The translations under genes were made by a program, and so were the position numbers. This document shows, in pieces, positions 33,518 to 39,703 of a stretch of 39,703 nt of DNA. This DNA comes from Prevotella sp. (GTDB taxonomy: Bacteria; Bacteroidota; Bacteroidia; Bacteroidales; Bacteroidaceae), in NCBI GenBank assembly GCA_022511075.1, contig JAFLSE010000010.1, positions 48,555 to 88,257 of the forward strand. Reading direction: 5' to 3'. The notes beneath the pieces were generated by a model. It saw only the letters and a list, made by a program, of their open reading frames with translations, was not told where the DNA came from and did no database searches. The number at the start of each line of letters is the position of its first letter. The stretch's first letter is position 1.

Positions 33518-33544
33518 TACGGTAAAAAAGAGAGAGTGGAGTGC

Positions 33545-33985
33545 TTAATCTTTCATCAACTGCTCGAAGAATGCATCGAGGTCTTCGCTCAGGTTTGGCA
33601 TCATCTCCGTGCCTACAATGATAGTGTCGTCGTCGGCTATGAACAATTCGGCAACCTCCTCTTTCTCGTCGTCTTCAAGTACAAAGGAGAAAGGTTTCAG
33701 GATAGACATATCCTCTATGAGTTTGCGATTGTCGTGCATTATCTGGCGCAGGGCTGTGGTTGCATCATCATAGAATTCCTCGTCCTTGTTGTCAATCCAC
33801 TGTTCTACGACCACACGTGTTATTTCCTTGTCGTCGTCGTCAAATGCCGTCAATTCGCCCGTTTCCTGTGACACGCGAATGTGTATGTCGGTAAGTATCT
33901 GCGCCTCTATTCCGCTTGGAAACTTGTCGGCAATCTTGCGTATAGCCCTCTCCAGTTGCTGGATTGTCTGCTTGCCTGTTGTCAT
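33545..33985 (-). CDS. Acidic protein of unknown function
   Basis: This 146-residue, strongly acidic cytoplasmic protein has no signal peptide or membrane segment. It starts with a helical, basic stretch (MTTGKQTIQQLERAIRKIADKF), continues with strands (QILTDIHIRVSQETGELTAF and VVVEQWIDN), and has acidic runs such as DDDDKE and LEDDEKEE. I do not recognise a family. Coding is supported by its own promoter, a coherent composition and the tight link to the DUF4836-like gene. A chaperone-like or anti-sigma-like helper role would be speculation. Confidence 0.75.
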   Translation of the reverse strand: MTTGKQTIQQLERAIRKIADKFPSGIEAQILTDIHIRVSQETGELTAFDDDDKEITRVVVEQWIDNKDEEFYDDATTALRQIMHDNRKLIEDMSILKPFSFVLEDDEKEEVAELFIADDDTIIVGTEMMPNLSEDLDAFFEQLMKD

Positions 33986-34023
33986 ATAACCGCTCCTTGA
34001 TTATTTATGATGTTTTTACACTG

Positions 34024-34055
34024 CAAAAGTAATCAATTATTCATTAAGTAGCAAA
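34024..34055 (-). promoter_or_regulatory. Promoter of the acidic-protein / DUF4836-like pair
   Basis: Minus-strand TTTG (34055-34052), a 20-base spacer and TACTTTTG (34031-34024), 39 bases upstream of the start codon at 33985. Confidence 0.72.
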
Positions 34056-34092
34056 CGATTATCAGTTTTTTTTCAAAAATATCACATTTTTA

Positions 34093-34123
34093 TTTGTTTT
34101 TTGGGAAATATTCTGTATCTTTG
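34093..34123 (+). promoter_or_regulatory. Promoter of the rseC-rnf operon
   Basis: TTTG (34093-34096), a 19-base spacer and TATCTTTG (34116-34123). The start should be near 34130, about 46 nt before rseC. It is divergent from the promoter at 34024-34055, with about 40 bases between the two -33 boxes. Confidence 0.72.
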
Positions 34124-34124
34124 C

Positions 34125-34158
34125 ACTTTGTAAACTGGACTTTGCAAACGTGCCAGTT
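34125..34158 (+). repeat. Direct and inverted repeats in the rseC-rnf leader
   Basis: ACTTTGTAAAC (34125-34135) is repeated as ACTTTGCAAAC (34139-34149), one mismatch in 11, with starts 14 bases apart. AACTGG (34133-34138) and CCAGTT (34153-34158) form an inverted repeat across the second copy. All lie at or just after the predicted transcription start, a plausible operator or leader hairpin. Confidence 0.5.
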
Positions 34159-34175
34159 ATAGATACGAAACCGTG

Positions 34176-34589
34176 ATGAATGACAAAATAAGCCACAGAG
34201 GTGTGATACAATCAATATCGGCAAAATGCGTGGAGGTAAGGATTACCCAGTCTTCCGCGTGTTCATCGTGTTCTGTGGCGAGCCATTGCAATGCCTCGGA
34301 GACCAAAGTCAAGGTTGTGGAGGTACACGGCTGCGACAAGTGGCAGAGCCTTTCCGTTGGTCAGGAGGTAGTGGTGTCGGCATCGCGCAGAGTGGCAGGT
34401 CTTGCCCTTATGCTCGGTTTCGGGGTGCCGTTGGTTACAATGCTCGTCGTTATAGGCGGCGTTTATTATGCCACTGGCGACGAGGCTGCGGCGGCTCTTT
34501 GGGGCTTGGCTGCCCTAATACCTTATTATATACTGCTGTATATGATGAGGAACAAGATTGCAACGAAGGTGGCTTTCAACATAGAATGA
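34176..34589 (+). CDS. rseC: RseC-family protein (SoxR-reducing system / Rnf-associated)
   Basis: The 137-residue protein begins with a soluble domain carrying cysteines at SAKC and in SACSSCSVASHCN (C-x2-C-x5-C), a possible Fe-S or redox site. The mid-part has a strand-rich segment GQEVVVSASRR, then two membrane helices (LALMLGFGVPLVTMLVVIGG and AALWGLAALIPYYILLYMM). This is the RseC layout. In E. coli the family takes part with Rsx/Rnf in keeping SoxR reduced. The ATG at 34176 is preferred to a GTG one codon earlier. It heads the rnf operon, supporting a role in Rnf assembly or regulation. Confidence 0.92.
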   Translation: MNDKISHRGVIQSISAKCVEVRITQSSACSSCSVASHCNASETKVKVVEVHGCDKWQSLSVGQEVVVSASRRVAGLALMLGFGVPLVTMLVVIGGVYYATGDEAAAALWGLAALIPYYILLYMMRNKIATKVAFNIE

Positions 34590-34654
34590 GGCCTGGCGTG
34601 CAGTGAATGAGACAAAGAAATAAACAAAATACTAAAACAAAAAACTAAAAGATT

Positions 34655-35530
34655 ATGAGTTTCATTATTCAAGCAGTGATTGTCTTGGGAGTGATTGCGG
34701 TGGTGGCTGCTGCCGTACTTTATGTATGCTCCAAGAAATTTGCTGTCTACGAAGACCCGCGCATCGGGCAGGTTTCCGAAGTTCTCCCCGGTGCAAACTG
34801 CGGAGGCTGCGGCTTCCCTGGTTGTTCGGGTATGGCAGATGCGCTCGTGAAGGGTTGCGACGCTGGCAGTCTCGATGGTCTCAACTGCCCGGTGGGTGGT
34901 GCAGACGTGATGACGAAGGTGGCTGACCTGCTCGGGATGGCTATTGCCAACAGTGAGCCAAAGGTGGCTGTAGTGAGGTGTAACGGGACTTGTGCCAACC
35001 GCCCCAAGATAGCCGAGTATCAAGGTTTGCGCACATGTGCGGCAATGAATGCTTGCAGTGCTGGCGAAACGGCTTGTGGTTTTGGCTGTCTCGGTTGTGG
35101 TGATTGCGTGGCTGCTTGCCAGTTTGGGGCAATCGTTATCAATGAGGAAACAGGCCTGCCAGAGGTTGACGAAGAAAAGTGTACTGCTTGCGGTGCATGT
35201 GTGAAGGCTTGTCCGCGCAACATCATCGAACTGCGCAAGAAGGGCGTTAAGGGTCGCCGCGTGTTCGTGTCGTGCGTCAATAAGGACAAAGGCCCTGCTG
35301 CAATGAAGGCTTGCAAGGCTGCTTGCATCGCTTGCGGCAAGTGTCAGAAAGAGTGTGCTTTCGAGGCTATCACGGTTGAGAACAATGTTTGTTACATTGA
35401 TTTCAACAAGTGCCGTCTGTGCCGTAAGTGCGAGAAGGTTTGCCCCACACAGGCTATCGTGGCGGTCAATTTCCCTGCACCGAAGCCGAAAGCCGAAAAT
35501 GTTGAACCAGAAAAGAAAGAGGAGGCATAA
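34655..35530 (+). CDS. rnfB: Rnf complex subunit RnfB (multi-cluster ferredoxin)
   Basis: This 291-residue subunit accepts electrons from ferredoxin for the Rnf ion pump. A single N-terminal membrane helix (about 5-25) is followed by the RnfB Fe-S domain with C49, C52, C57 and C78 (GANCGGCGFPGCSG and NCPVGG). The C-terminal part has four ferredoxin-type motifs: CLGCGDCVAAC, CTACGACVKACP, CIACGKCQKEC and CRLCRKCEKVCP. That predicts four more [4Fe-4S] clusters, more than the two of E. coli RsxB but in line with anaerobe RnfB proteins. A charged Lys/Glu/Pro tail ends the protein. rnfC follows after five bases. Confidence 0.97.
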   Translation: MSFIIQAVIVLGVIAVVAAAVLYVCSKKFAVYEDPRIGQVSEVLPGANCGGCGFPGCSGMADALVKGCDAGSLDGLNCPVGGADVMTKVADLLGMAIANSEPKVAVVRCNGTCANRPKIAEYQGLRTCAAMNACSAGETACGFGCLGCGDCVAACQFGAIVINEETGLPEVDEEKCTACGACVKACPRNIIELRKKGVKGRRVFVSCVNKDKGPAAMKACKAACIACGKCQKECAFEAITVENNVCYIDFNKCRLCRKCEKVCPTQAIVAVNFPAPKPKAENVEPEKKEEA

Positions 35531-35535
35531 GGACT

Positions 35536-36885
35536 ATGAGTATAAAGACATTCAGTATTGGTGGTATTCACCCCGAGGAAAATAAGCTCAGTCACGAGGT
35601 TGCCACAGTGCAAGCCCCACTGCCAAAGCAGGCTACGTTCCCTCTTTCGCAGCACATCGGTGCTCCGGCGAAGGCGGTTGTAAAGAAGGGTGACAAGGTT
35701 AAGGTGGGCACGTTGATTGCCGAAGCTGGTGGTTTCGTGTCAGCACCTATCTATTCTTCTGTGTCGGGAACTGTTTTCAAGGTAGACACAGCCATCGACG
35801 CTACGGGCTATCGCAAGCCCTGTATTATAATAAATGTGGAAGGCGACGAGTGGGAAGAGACTATCGACCGCTCTGACAAGTTGGAGAAACTATCCGCACA
35901 CCCCGAACTCACTCCCGAGGAGATTGTGGAGCGCATAAAGGTGGCTGGTGTCACTGGTATGGGCGGTGCAGGATTCCCAACATTCATAAAGCTCTGTCCT
36001 CCGCCGACGGCAAAGGCAGAGTGCGTTATCATCAACGCTGTGGAGTGTGAGCCTTACATCACTTCCGACTACCGTCTTATGATGGAGCACGCCGACGAAA
36101 TTCTCGAAGGTGTTGAGATATTGATGAAGGCGGCAAAGGTAGACAAGGCATACATCGGTATCGAGACCAATAAGCCTGCTGCAATAGACTTGCTTACACA
36201 AAAGACGGCAAACAACCCAAAGATAGAGGTTGTTCCTCTGAAGCAGCGCTATCCGCAGGGAGGCGAAAAGCAACTTGTTGATGCGGTGATAAACCGCCAG
36301 GTGCCTGCTCCTCCTGCCATTCCTGTTAACGTGGGTGCAATCGTGCAGAACGTTGGTACGGCATTTGCCGTTTACGAAGCCGTTATGAAGCGCAAGCCTC
36401 TCTTCGAGCGCTATACCACTGTTACTGGCAAGCAGATTGCAAAGCCAGGCAACTTCCTCGTTCGCATGGGAACGCCTTTCAAGGATATGATTGACTTGTG
36501 TGGTGGAATGCCCGAAGGCGACAATAAAGTGCTTGCCGGCGGTCCTATGATGGGTAAGGCGGTGATGTCGCTCGATGTCACTGTATGCAAAGGTACTAAC
36601 TCAATCACTGTGCTCAGCGGCGACGACGCATGCCGCAAGGAGGCTGCTCCCTGCATACGTTGTGCAAAGTGCGTGGGTGTATGTCCAATGGGACTTGAGC
36701 CATTCTTGCTTGCATCGGTATCGGCAAAGAAGATGTGGGACAAGGCAGAGGCAGAAATGATAACATCATGTATAGAGTGTGGCTCGTGCCAGTTCACTTG
36801 TCCGTCGCACCGTCCTCTGCTCGACAACATTCGTATGGGCAAGTCTACGGTGATGGGAATCATACGCGCGAGAAGTGCAAAGTAA
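35536..36885 (+). CDS. rnfC: Rnf complex subunit RnfC (NADH-binding)
   Basis: This 449-residue peripheral subunit carries the NADH/FMN site homologous to complex I NuoF. The flavin loop is VTGMGGAGFPTFIKL, followed by INAVECEPYITSDYRLM. Two [4Fe-4S] motifs lie near the C-terminus: C373, C376, C379 and C383 (CIRCAKCVGVC) and C412, C415, C418 and C422 (CIECGSCQFTC). The long Ala/Lys repeat tail of enterobacterial RsxC is missing, as in most anaerobes. The reaction is ferredoxin:NAD+ oxidoreduction at the cytoplasmic face, coupled to ion export. Confidence 0.97.
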   Translation: MSIKTFSIGGIHPEENKLSHEVATVQAPLPKQATFPLSQHIGAPAKAVVKKGDKVKVGTLIAEAGGFVSAPIYSSVSGTVFKVDTAIDATGYRKPCIIINVEGDEWEETIDRSDKLEKLSAHPELTPEEIVERIKVAGVTGMGGAGFPTFIKLCPPPTAKAECVIINAVECEPYITSDYRLMMEHADEILEGVEILMKAAKVDKAYIGIETNKPAAIDLLTQKTANNPKIEVVPLKQRYPQGGEKQLVDAVINRQVPAPPAIPVNVGAIVQNVGTAFAVYEAVMKRKPLFERYTTVTGKQIAKPGNFLVRMGTPFKDMIDLCGGMPEGDNKVLAGGPMMGKAVMSLDVTVCKGTNSITVLSGDDACRKEAAPCIRCAKCVGVCPMGLEPFLLASVSAKKMWDKAEAEMITSCIECGSCQFTCPSHRPLLDNIRMGKSTVMGIIRARSAK

Positions 36886-36912
36886 TACAGACTTTAAATT
36901 GAAATTAAAGAA

Positions 36913-37887
36913 ATGGGAAAATTAATAGTATCATTATCGCCCCACGCACACGGCACTGACAGTGTCGAGAAAAATATGTATGGCGTGATTATAGCATTAG
37001 TGCCGGCATTGTTGGTGTCGCTCTATTGCTTTGGTCTCGGAGCGGCAATCGTATGCGCTACAAGCGTTTTGGCTTGCGTGTTCTTCGAGTGGGCTATCAA
37101 TAAGTTTTTGATTAAGAATCCGCGCAACACCGTCCTCGACGGCTCGGCTGCGCTCACGGGATTGCTTCTCGGTTTCAACCTTCCGAGCAACCTTCCTATA
37201 TGGATTATCATTCTCGGTGCTCTCGTTGCTATTGGTGTCGGTAAGATGACCTTCGGCGGACTTGGCTCCAACGTGTTCAACCCTGCACTTGTGGGACGTT
37301 GCTTCCTGCTCGTGAGCTTCCCTGCACAGATGACCACTTGGCCTGTTCCGGGACAGCTCGGCATCGAAGGTTATGTTGATGCTACTACGGCTGCCACTCC
37401 TTTGTCGCTTATCACTCAAGGTCAGTTCGACCAGCTGCCTGATGCAGTTGATATGCTCATAGGCAACACAGGAGGAAGTTTCGGCGAGGTAAGCGCACTG
37501 GCACTGCTTTTGGGTCTTTGCTATATGCTCTGGAAAAAGATTGTAACATGGCACATACCTGTAAGCATCATCGCTACTGTGGCTGTCATGGCTACCCTTT
37601 TGTGGCTCATCGACGACACTCGCAATCCTAATCCAATATACGAGCTTCTCAGTGGTGGTCTTATGCTTGGTGCATGCTTCATGGCAACCGACTATGTAAC
37701 ATCTCCAATGTGCCACAAGGGACAGATAATCTATGGTGTTGCGATTGGTTTCCTCACCGTGGCAATACGCTACTGGGGAAGCTATCCAGAGGGTATGTCG
37801 TTTGCGATACTTATCATGAACGCATTCACTCCGCTCATCAACACTTATGTTAAACCAAAACGTTTCGGGGAGGTAGTAAAGAAATGA
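36913..37887 (+). CDS. rnfD: Rnf complex subunit RnfD
   Basis: This 324-residue membrane protein with about nine to ten helices is related to NqrB. It carries covalently bound FMN on threonine: the motif here is ATTAATPLS with T162 as the likely acceptor, matching the family (S/D)GxTxAT pattern loosely. The segment GLGSNVFNPALVGRCFLL and the late FMATDYVTSPM are conserved. Its stop overlaps the start of rnfG by four bases. It probably forms part of the ion path together with RnfA and RnfE. Confidence 0.96.
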   Translation: MGKLIVSLSPHAHGTDSVEKNMYGVIIALVPALLVSLYCFGLGAAIVCATSVLACVFFEWAINKFLIKNPRNTVLDGSAALTGLLLGFNLPSNLPIWIIILGALVAIGVGKMTFGGLGSNVFNPALVGRCFLLVSFPAQMTTWPVPGQLGIEGYVDATTAATPLSLITQGQFDQLPDAVDMLIGNTGGSFGEVSALALLLGLCYMLWKKIVTWHIPVSIIATVAVMATLLWLIDDTRNPNPIYELLSGGLMLGACFMATDYVTSPMCHKGQIIYGVAIGFLTVAIRYWGSYPEGMSFAILIMNAFTPLINTYVKPKRFGEVVKK

Positions 37888-38510
37888 AAAAGTTAGAATC
37901 AACACTTCCTAATATGGTGATTGTGCTCACGGTAGTGGCAGTCATCAGTGGTGCTGTCCTTGCATCCTTAAACCATGCCACCGAGGCTCCCATAAAGGAG
38001 CAGAGCGAGAAGGCTTTGGCAGAAGGTATAAAGAGCGTTATGGCAACGGATCAGTTGAATGTTACGGGCGAGGATACCATAAAGCAGGAAATCAACGGCA
38101 AAGAACAGGTGTTCGTTGTGCACAAGGTTAGCGACGCGCAGGGCAAAGCCCTCGGTGCTGCCGTGGAGAGCACTACTATGGGCTTTGGCGGCGACTTGAA
38201 GGTGCTCGTGGGCTTTTCGTGCGACAACAAGATACTTGGCTACACCGTGCTTGAGCACGCAGAGACTCCGGGTCTTGGTGCAAAGGCAGATGTATGGTTC
38301 CAGAATCCAAGTGCTCCCGGCAGCAATATCGTTGGCAGGGTGATGGATGCAGGCAAGCCTCTCACGGTTACTAAGGACGGTGGCGAAATCAACGCCATCA
38401 CGGCATCTACCATCACGAGCCGCGCATTCCTCAATGCCGTTAATCAGGCATACTCTGCATACTCGCAGGGATGTGATGCAGCCACTGGTGCTACAAAGCA
38501 AGAAAAATAA
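37884..38510 (+). CDS. rnfG: Rnf complex subunit RnfG
   Basis: This 208-residue protein, related to NqrC, has one N-terminal membrane helix (MVIVLTVVAVISGAVLASL) and a periplasmic FMN-binding domain. Conserved blocks are GFGGDLKVLVGF, LEHAETPGLGAKA and the flavin-linkage motif ITASTITSRAF with T176 as the probable FMN-bearing threonine. The usual motif is SGAT; here the equivalent residues read T-A-S-T, a conservative variant. The gene overlaps rnfD by four bases, and rnfE follows after 27. Confidence 0.96.
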   Translation: MKKLESTLPNMVIVLTVVAVISGAVLASLNHATEAPIKEQSEKALAEGIKSVMATDQLNVTGEDTIKQEINGKEQVFVVHKVSDAQGKALGAAVESTTMGFGGDLKVLVGFSCDNKILGYTVLEHAETPGLGAKADVWFQNPSAPGSNIVGRVMDAGKPLTVTKDGGEINAITASTITSRAFLNAVNQAYSAYSQGCDAATGATKQEK

Positions 38511-38537
38511 TTCGTCATTCTATTAAATATTAAGGAA

Positions 38538-39119
38538 ATGAACTACATAAAGATATTAACCAACGGCATTATCAAGGACAACCCTACATTCGTGTTGCTC
38601 CTCGGTATGTGTCCTACGCTTGCCACAACGACATCGGCTATGAACGGTATGTCAATGGGATTGGCAACAATGTTCGTGCTGATATGTAGCAACATTGTGA
38701 TTTCGCTCATCAAGAGCCTCACTCCCGACAAGGTGCGCATTCCGGTGTTCATTGTCGTGATAGCATCGTTTGTTACCGTTCTGCAGATGTGTCTCAAGGC
38801 ATACCTGCCGGAGATTGACAAGAGCCTCGGACTCTTCATTCCTCTCATTGTTGTAAACTGTATCATTCTCGGTCGTGCCGAGGGCTTTGCTTGCAAGAAC
38901 AATGTTGTTGCATCGGCTTTCGACGGCATCGGCATCGGTCTCGGTTTCACCCTCGGACTCACCCTTCTCGGCATCAGCCGCGAGATACTTGGTGCAGGCT
39001 CCGTTTTCGGTGTTACACTGATGCCCGAGGACTACAACATTCTCCTCTTCGTGCTGCCTCCGGGAGCGTTCATCGCCCTGGGCTATCTTACTGCAATTGT
39101 GAACAAGATTAAAGGATAA
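38538..39119 (+). CDS. rnfE: Rnf complex subunit RnfE
   Basis: A 193-residue membrane protein with six helices, homologous to NqrD and to RnfA. Motifs: KDNPTFVLLLGMCPTLATTT with a conserved cysteine, and VVNCIILGRAEGFACKN, where the second conserved cysteine sits. In the Rnf/Nqr structures the paired subunits A and E hold a [2Fe-2S] centre between such cysteines in the middle of the membrane. rnfA begins five bases after the stop. Confidence 0.97.
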   Translation: MNYIKILTNGIIKDNPTFVLLLGMCPTLATTTSAMNGMSMGLATMFVLICSNIVISLIKSLTPDKVRIPVFIVVIASFVTVLQMCLKAYLPEIDKSLGLFIPLIVVNCIILGRAEGFACKNNVVASAFDGIGIGLGFTLGLTLLGISREILGAGSVFGVTLMPEDYNILLFVLPPGAFIALGYLTAIVNKIKG

Positions 39120-39124
39120 GAACT

Positions 39125-39703
39125 ATGGAATATATATTGATTTTCATTAGCGCGATATTTGTCAACAATGTCATCTTGTCGCAGTTCCTCGGAATATGTC
39201 CGTTCCTCGGAGTGTCAAAGAAGATTGACACGTCGCTCGGTATGAGTGGTGCGGTGGCTTTCGTAATGACGCTTGCCACGGTGGTTACATACCTCGTGCA
39301 GAAGTTTGTGCTCGACGCTTTCGGCTTGCAATACCTGCAGACCATCGTGTTCATTCTCGTCATCGCTGCCTTGGTGCAGATGGTTGAGATTATCCTGAAG
39401 AAAGTTGCTCCTGCACTCTATCAGGCACTGGGAATCTTCCTTCCTCTCATCACCACCAACTGTGCCGTTCTTGGTGTGGCAATCCTCGTTATCCAGAAAG
39501 ATTTCGACCTCATTCAGAGCATCGTATATGCACTCTCCACAGCCATCGGCTTTGGTCTCGCCCTCACGGTGTTTGCCGGTCTTCGCGAGCAGTTGGAGTT
39601 CTCCAACGTGCCAAAAGGCTTGCAGGGCACAGCCATAACCATGATTACTGCCGGCTTGCTCAGCCTTGCCTTTATGGGCTTCTCTGGCGTTGACGGCGGC
39701 TTG
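39125..39703 (+). CDS. rnfA: Rnf complex subunit RnfA, 3' end cut by window
   Basis: 193 codons are visible and no stop is reached. RnfA is usually about 190-195 residues, so only a few codons should be missing. The start MEYILIFISAIFVNNVILSQFLGICPFLGVS (given here as positions 1-31) has the conserved cysteine in GICPFLG, and the partner is in TTNCAVLGVA, together the proposed inter-subunit [2Fe-2S] ligands with RnfE. Six helices are present. It completes the set B, C, D, G, E, A of the Rnf pump. Confidence 0.96.
   Translation, partial: MEYILIFISAIFVNNVILSQFLGICPFLGVSKKIDTSLGMSGAVAFVMTLATVVTYLVQKFVLDAFGLQYLQTIVFILVIAALVQMVEIILKKVAPALYQALGIFLPLITTNCAVLGVAILVIQKDFDLIQSIVYALSTAIGFGLALTVFAGLREQLEFSNVPKGLQGTAITMITAGLLSLAFMGFSGVDGGL

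Noticed and set aside
36997..37905. Minus-strand open frame of 302 codons opposite rnfD
   Set aside because: RnfD is unambiguous; the frame reads as polar sequence without any motif.

Overview
The window looks like a chromosomal segment of a Bacteroidales bacterium, most likely Prevotellaceae or close kin (inference). The best evidence is the promoter type: eight intergenic regions carry TTG/TTTG, then 19-21 nt, then TAnnTTTG, the -33/-7 signature of the Bacteroidetes primary sigma factor. Other support comes from a ribosomal protein S16 with a long Ala/Lys/Glu tail, DUF4923- and DUF4836-type envelope proteins, and a class III fructose-1,6-bisphosphatase. I see no phage, insertion sequence, integrase, CRISPR array or plasmid gene.

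Layout. (1) 1-5447, plus strand: the end of a cation-diffusion-facilitator transporter, then a six-gene arsenic operon. It has a CxxC thioredoxin-like secreted protein (ArsF-like), a CcdA/DsbD-like permease (ArsG-like), a small CPSC redox protein (ArsE-like), ArsD, a tandem-domain ArsA and an Acr3 arsenite permease. (2) 5488-15136, minus strand: a ten-gene directon read hisH-hisA-hisF-hisIE-FtsE-type ATPase-lysC-lysA-short GT2-odd GT-B half protein-fbp, with one clear promoter at its head. (3) 15381-17647, plus: tcdA, a DUF4923-type lipoprotein-like secreted protein and rpsP, each behind its own promoter. (4) 17791-23215, plus: thrA (aspartokinase-homoserine dehydrogenase), an ApgM-like enzyme probably acting as homoserine kinase, thrC, and then RNase P RNA starting within a few bases of the thrC stop. 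(5) 28473-23228, minus: TPR membrane protein, ribH, exoA, dsbD and a UPF0597/cysteine-desulfidase-like Fe-S enzyme. (6) 28738-29094, plus: tRNA-Ser(GCU), two identical tRNA-Glu(CUC) and a terminator. (7) 29143-32125, plus: three glycosyltransferases. (8) 33985-32135, minus: an unknown acidic protein and a DUF4836-type lipoprotein. (9) 34176-39703, plus: rseC-rnfB-C-D-G-E-A, with rnfA cut by the window edge.

How the genes work together. Lysine and threonine synthesis share aspartyl phosphate: lysC/lysA serve the lysine end, and the thr operon serves the threonine end with its own fused aspartokinase. The his genes supply the middle of histidine synthesis (hisG, D, B and C are not here). The Rnf complex couples ferredoxin and NAD redox to ion transport, as expected in a fermentative anaerobe. 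The arsenic operon combines As(III) capture, ATP-driven export and carrier export with a redox/permease module resembling the ArsEFG aromatic-arsenical system. Possible novelty lies in that combined ars operon, the GT-B half protein joined to an unassigned C-terminal region beside fbp, the Cys-rich loop in TcdA, and rnpB attached to the threonine operon.
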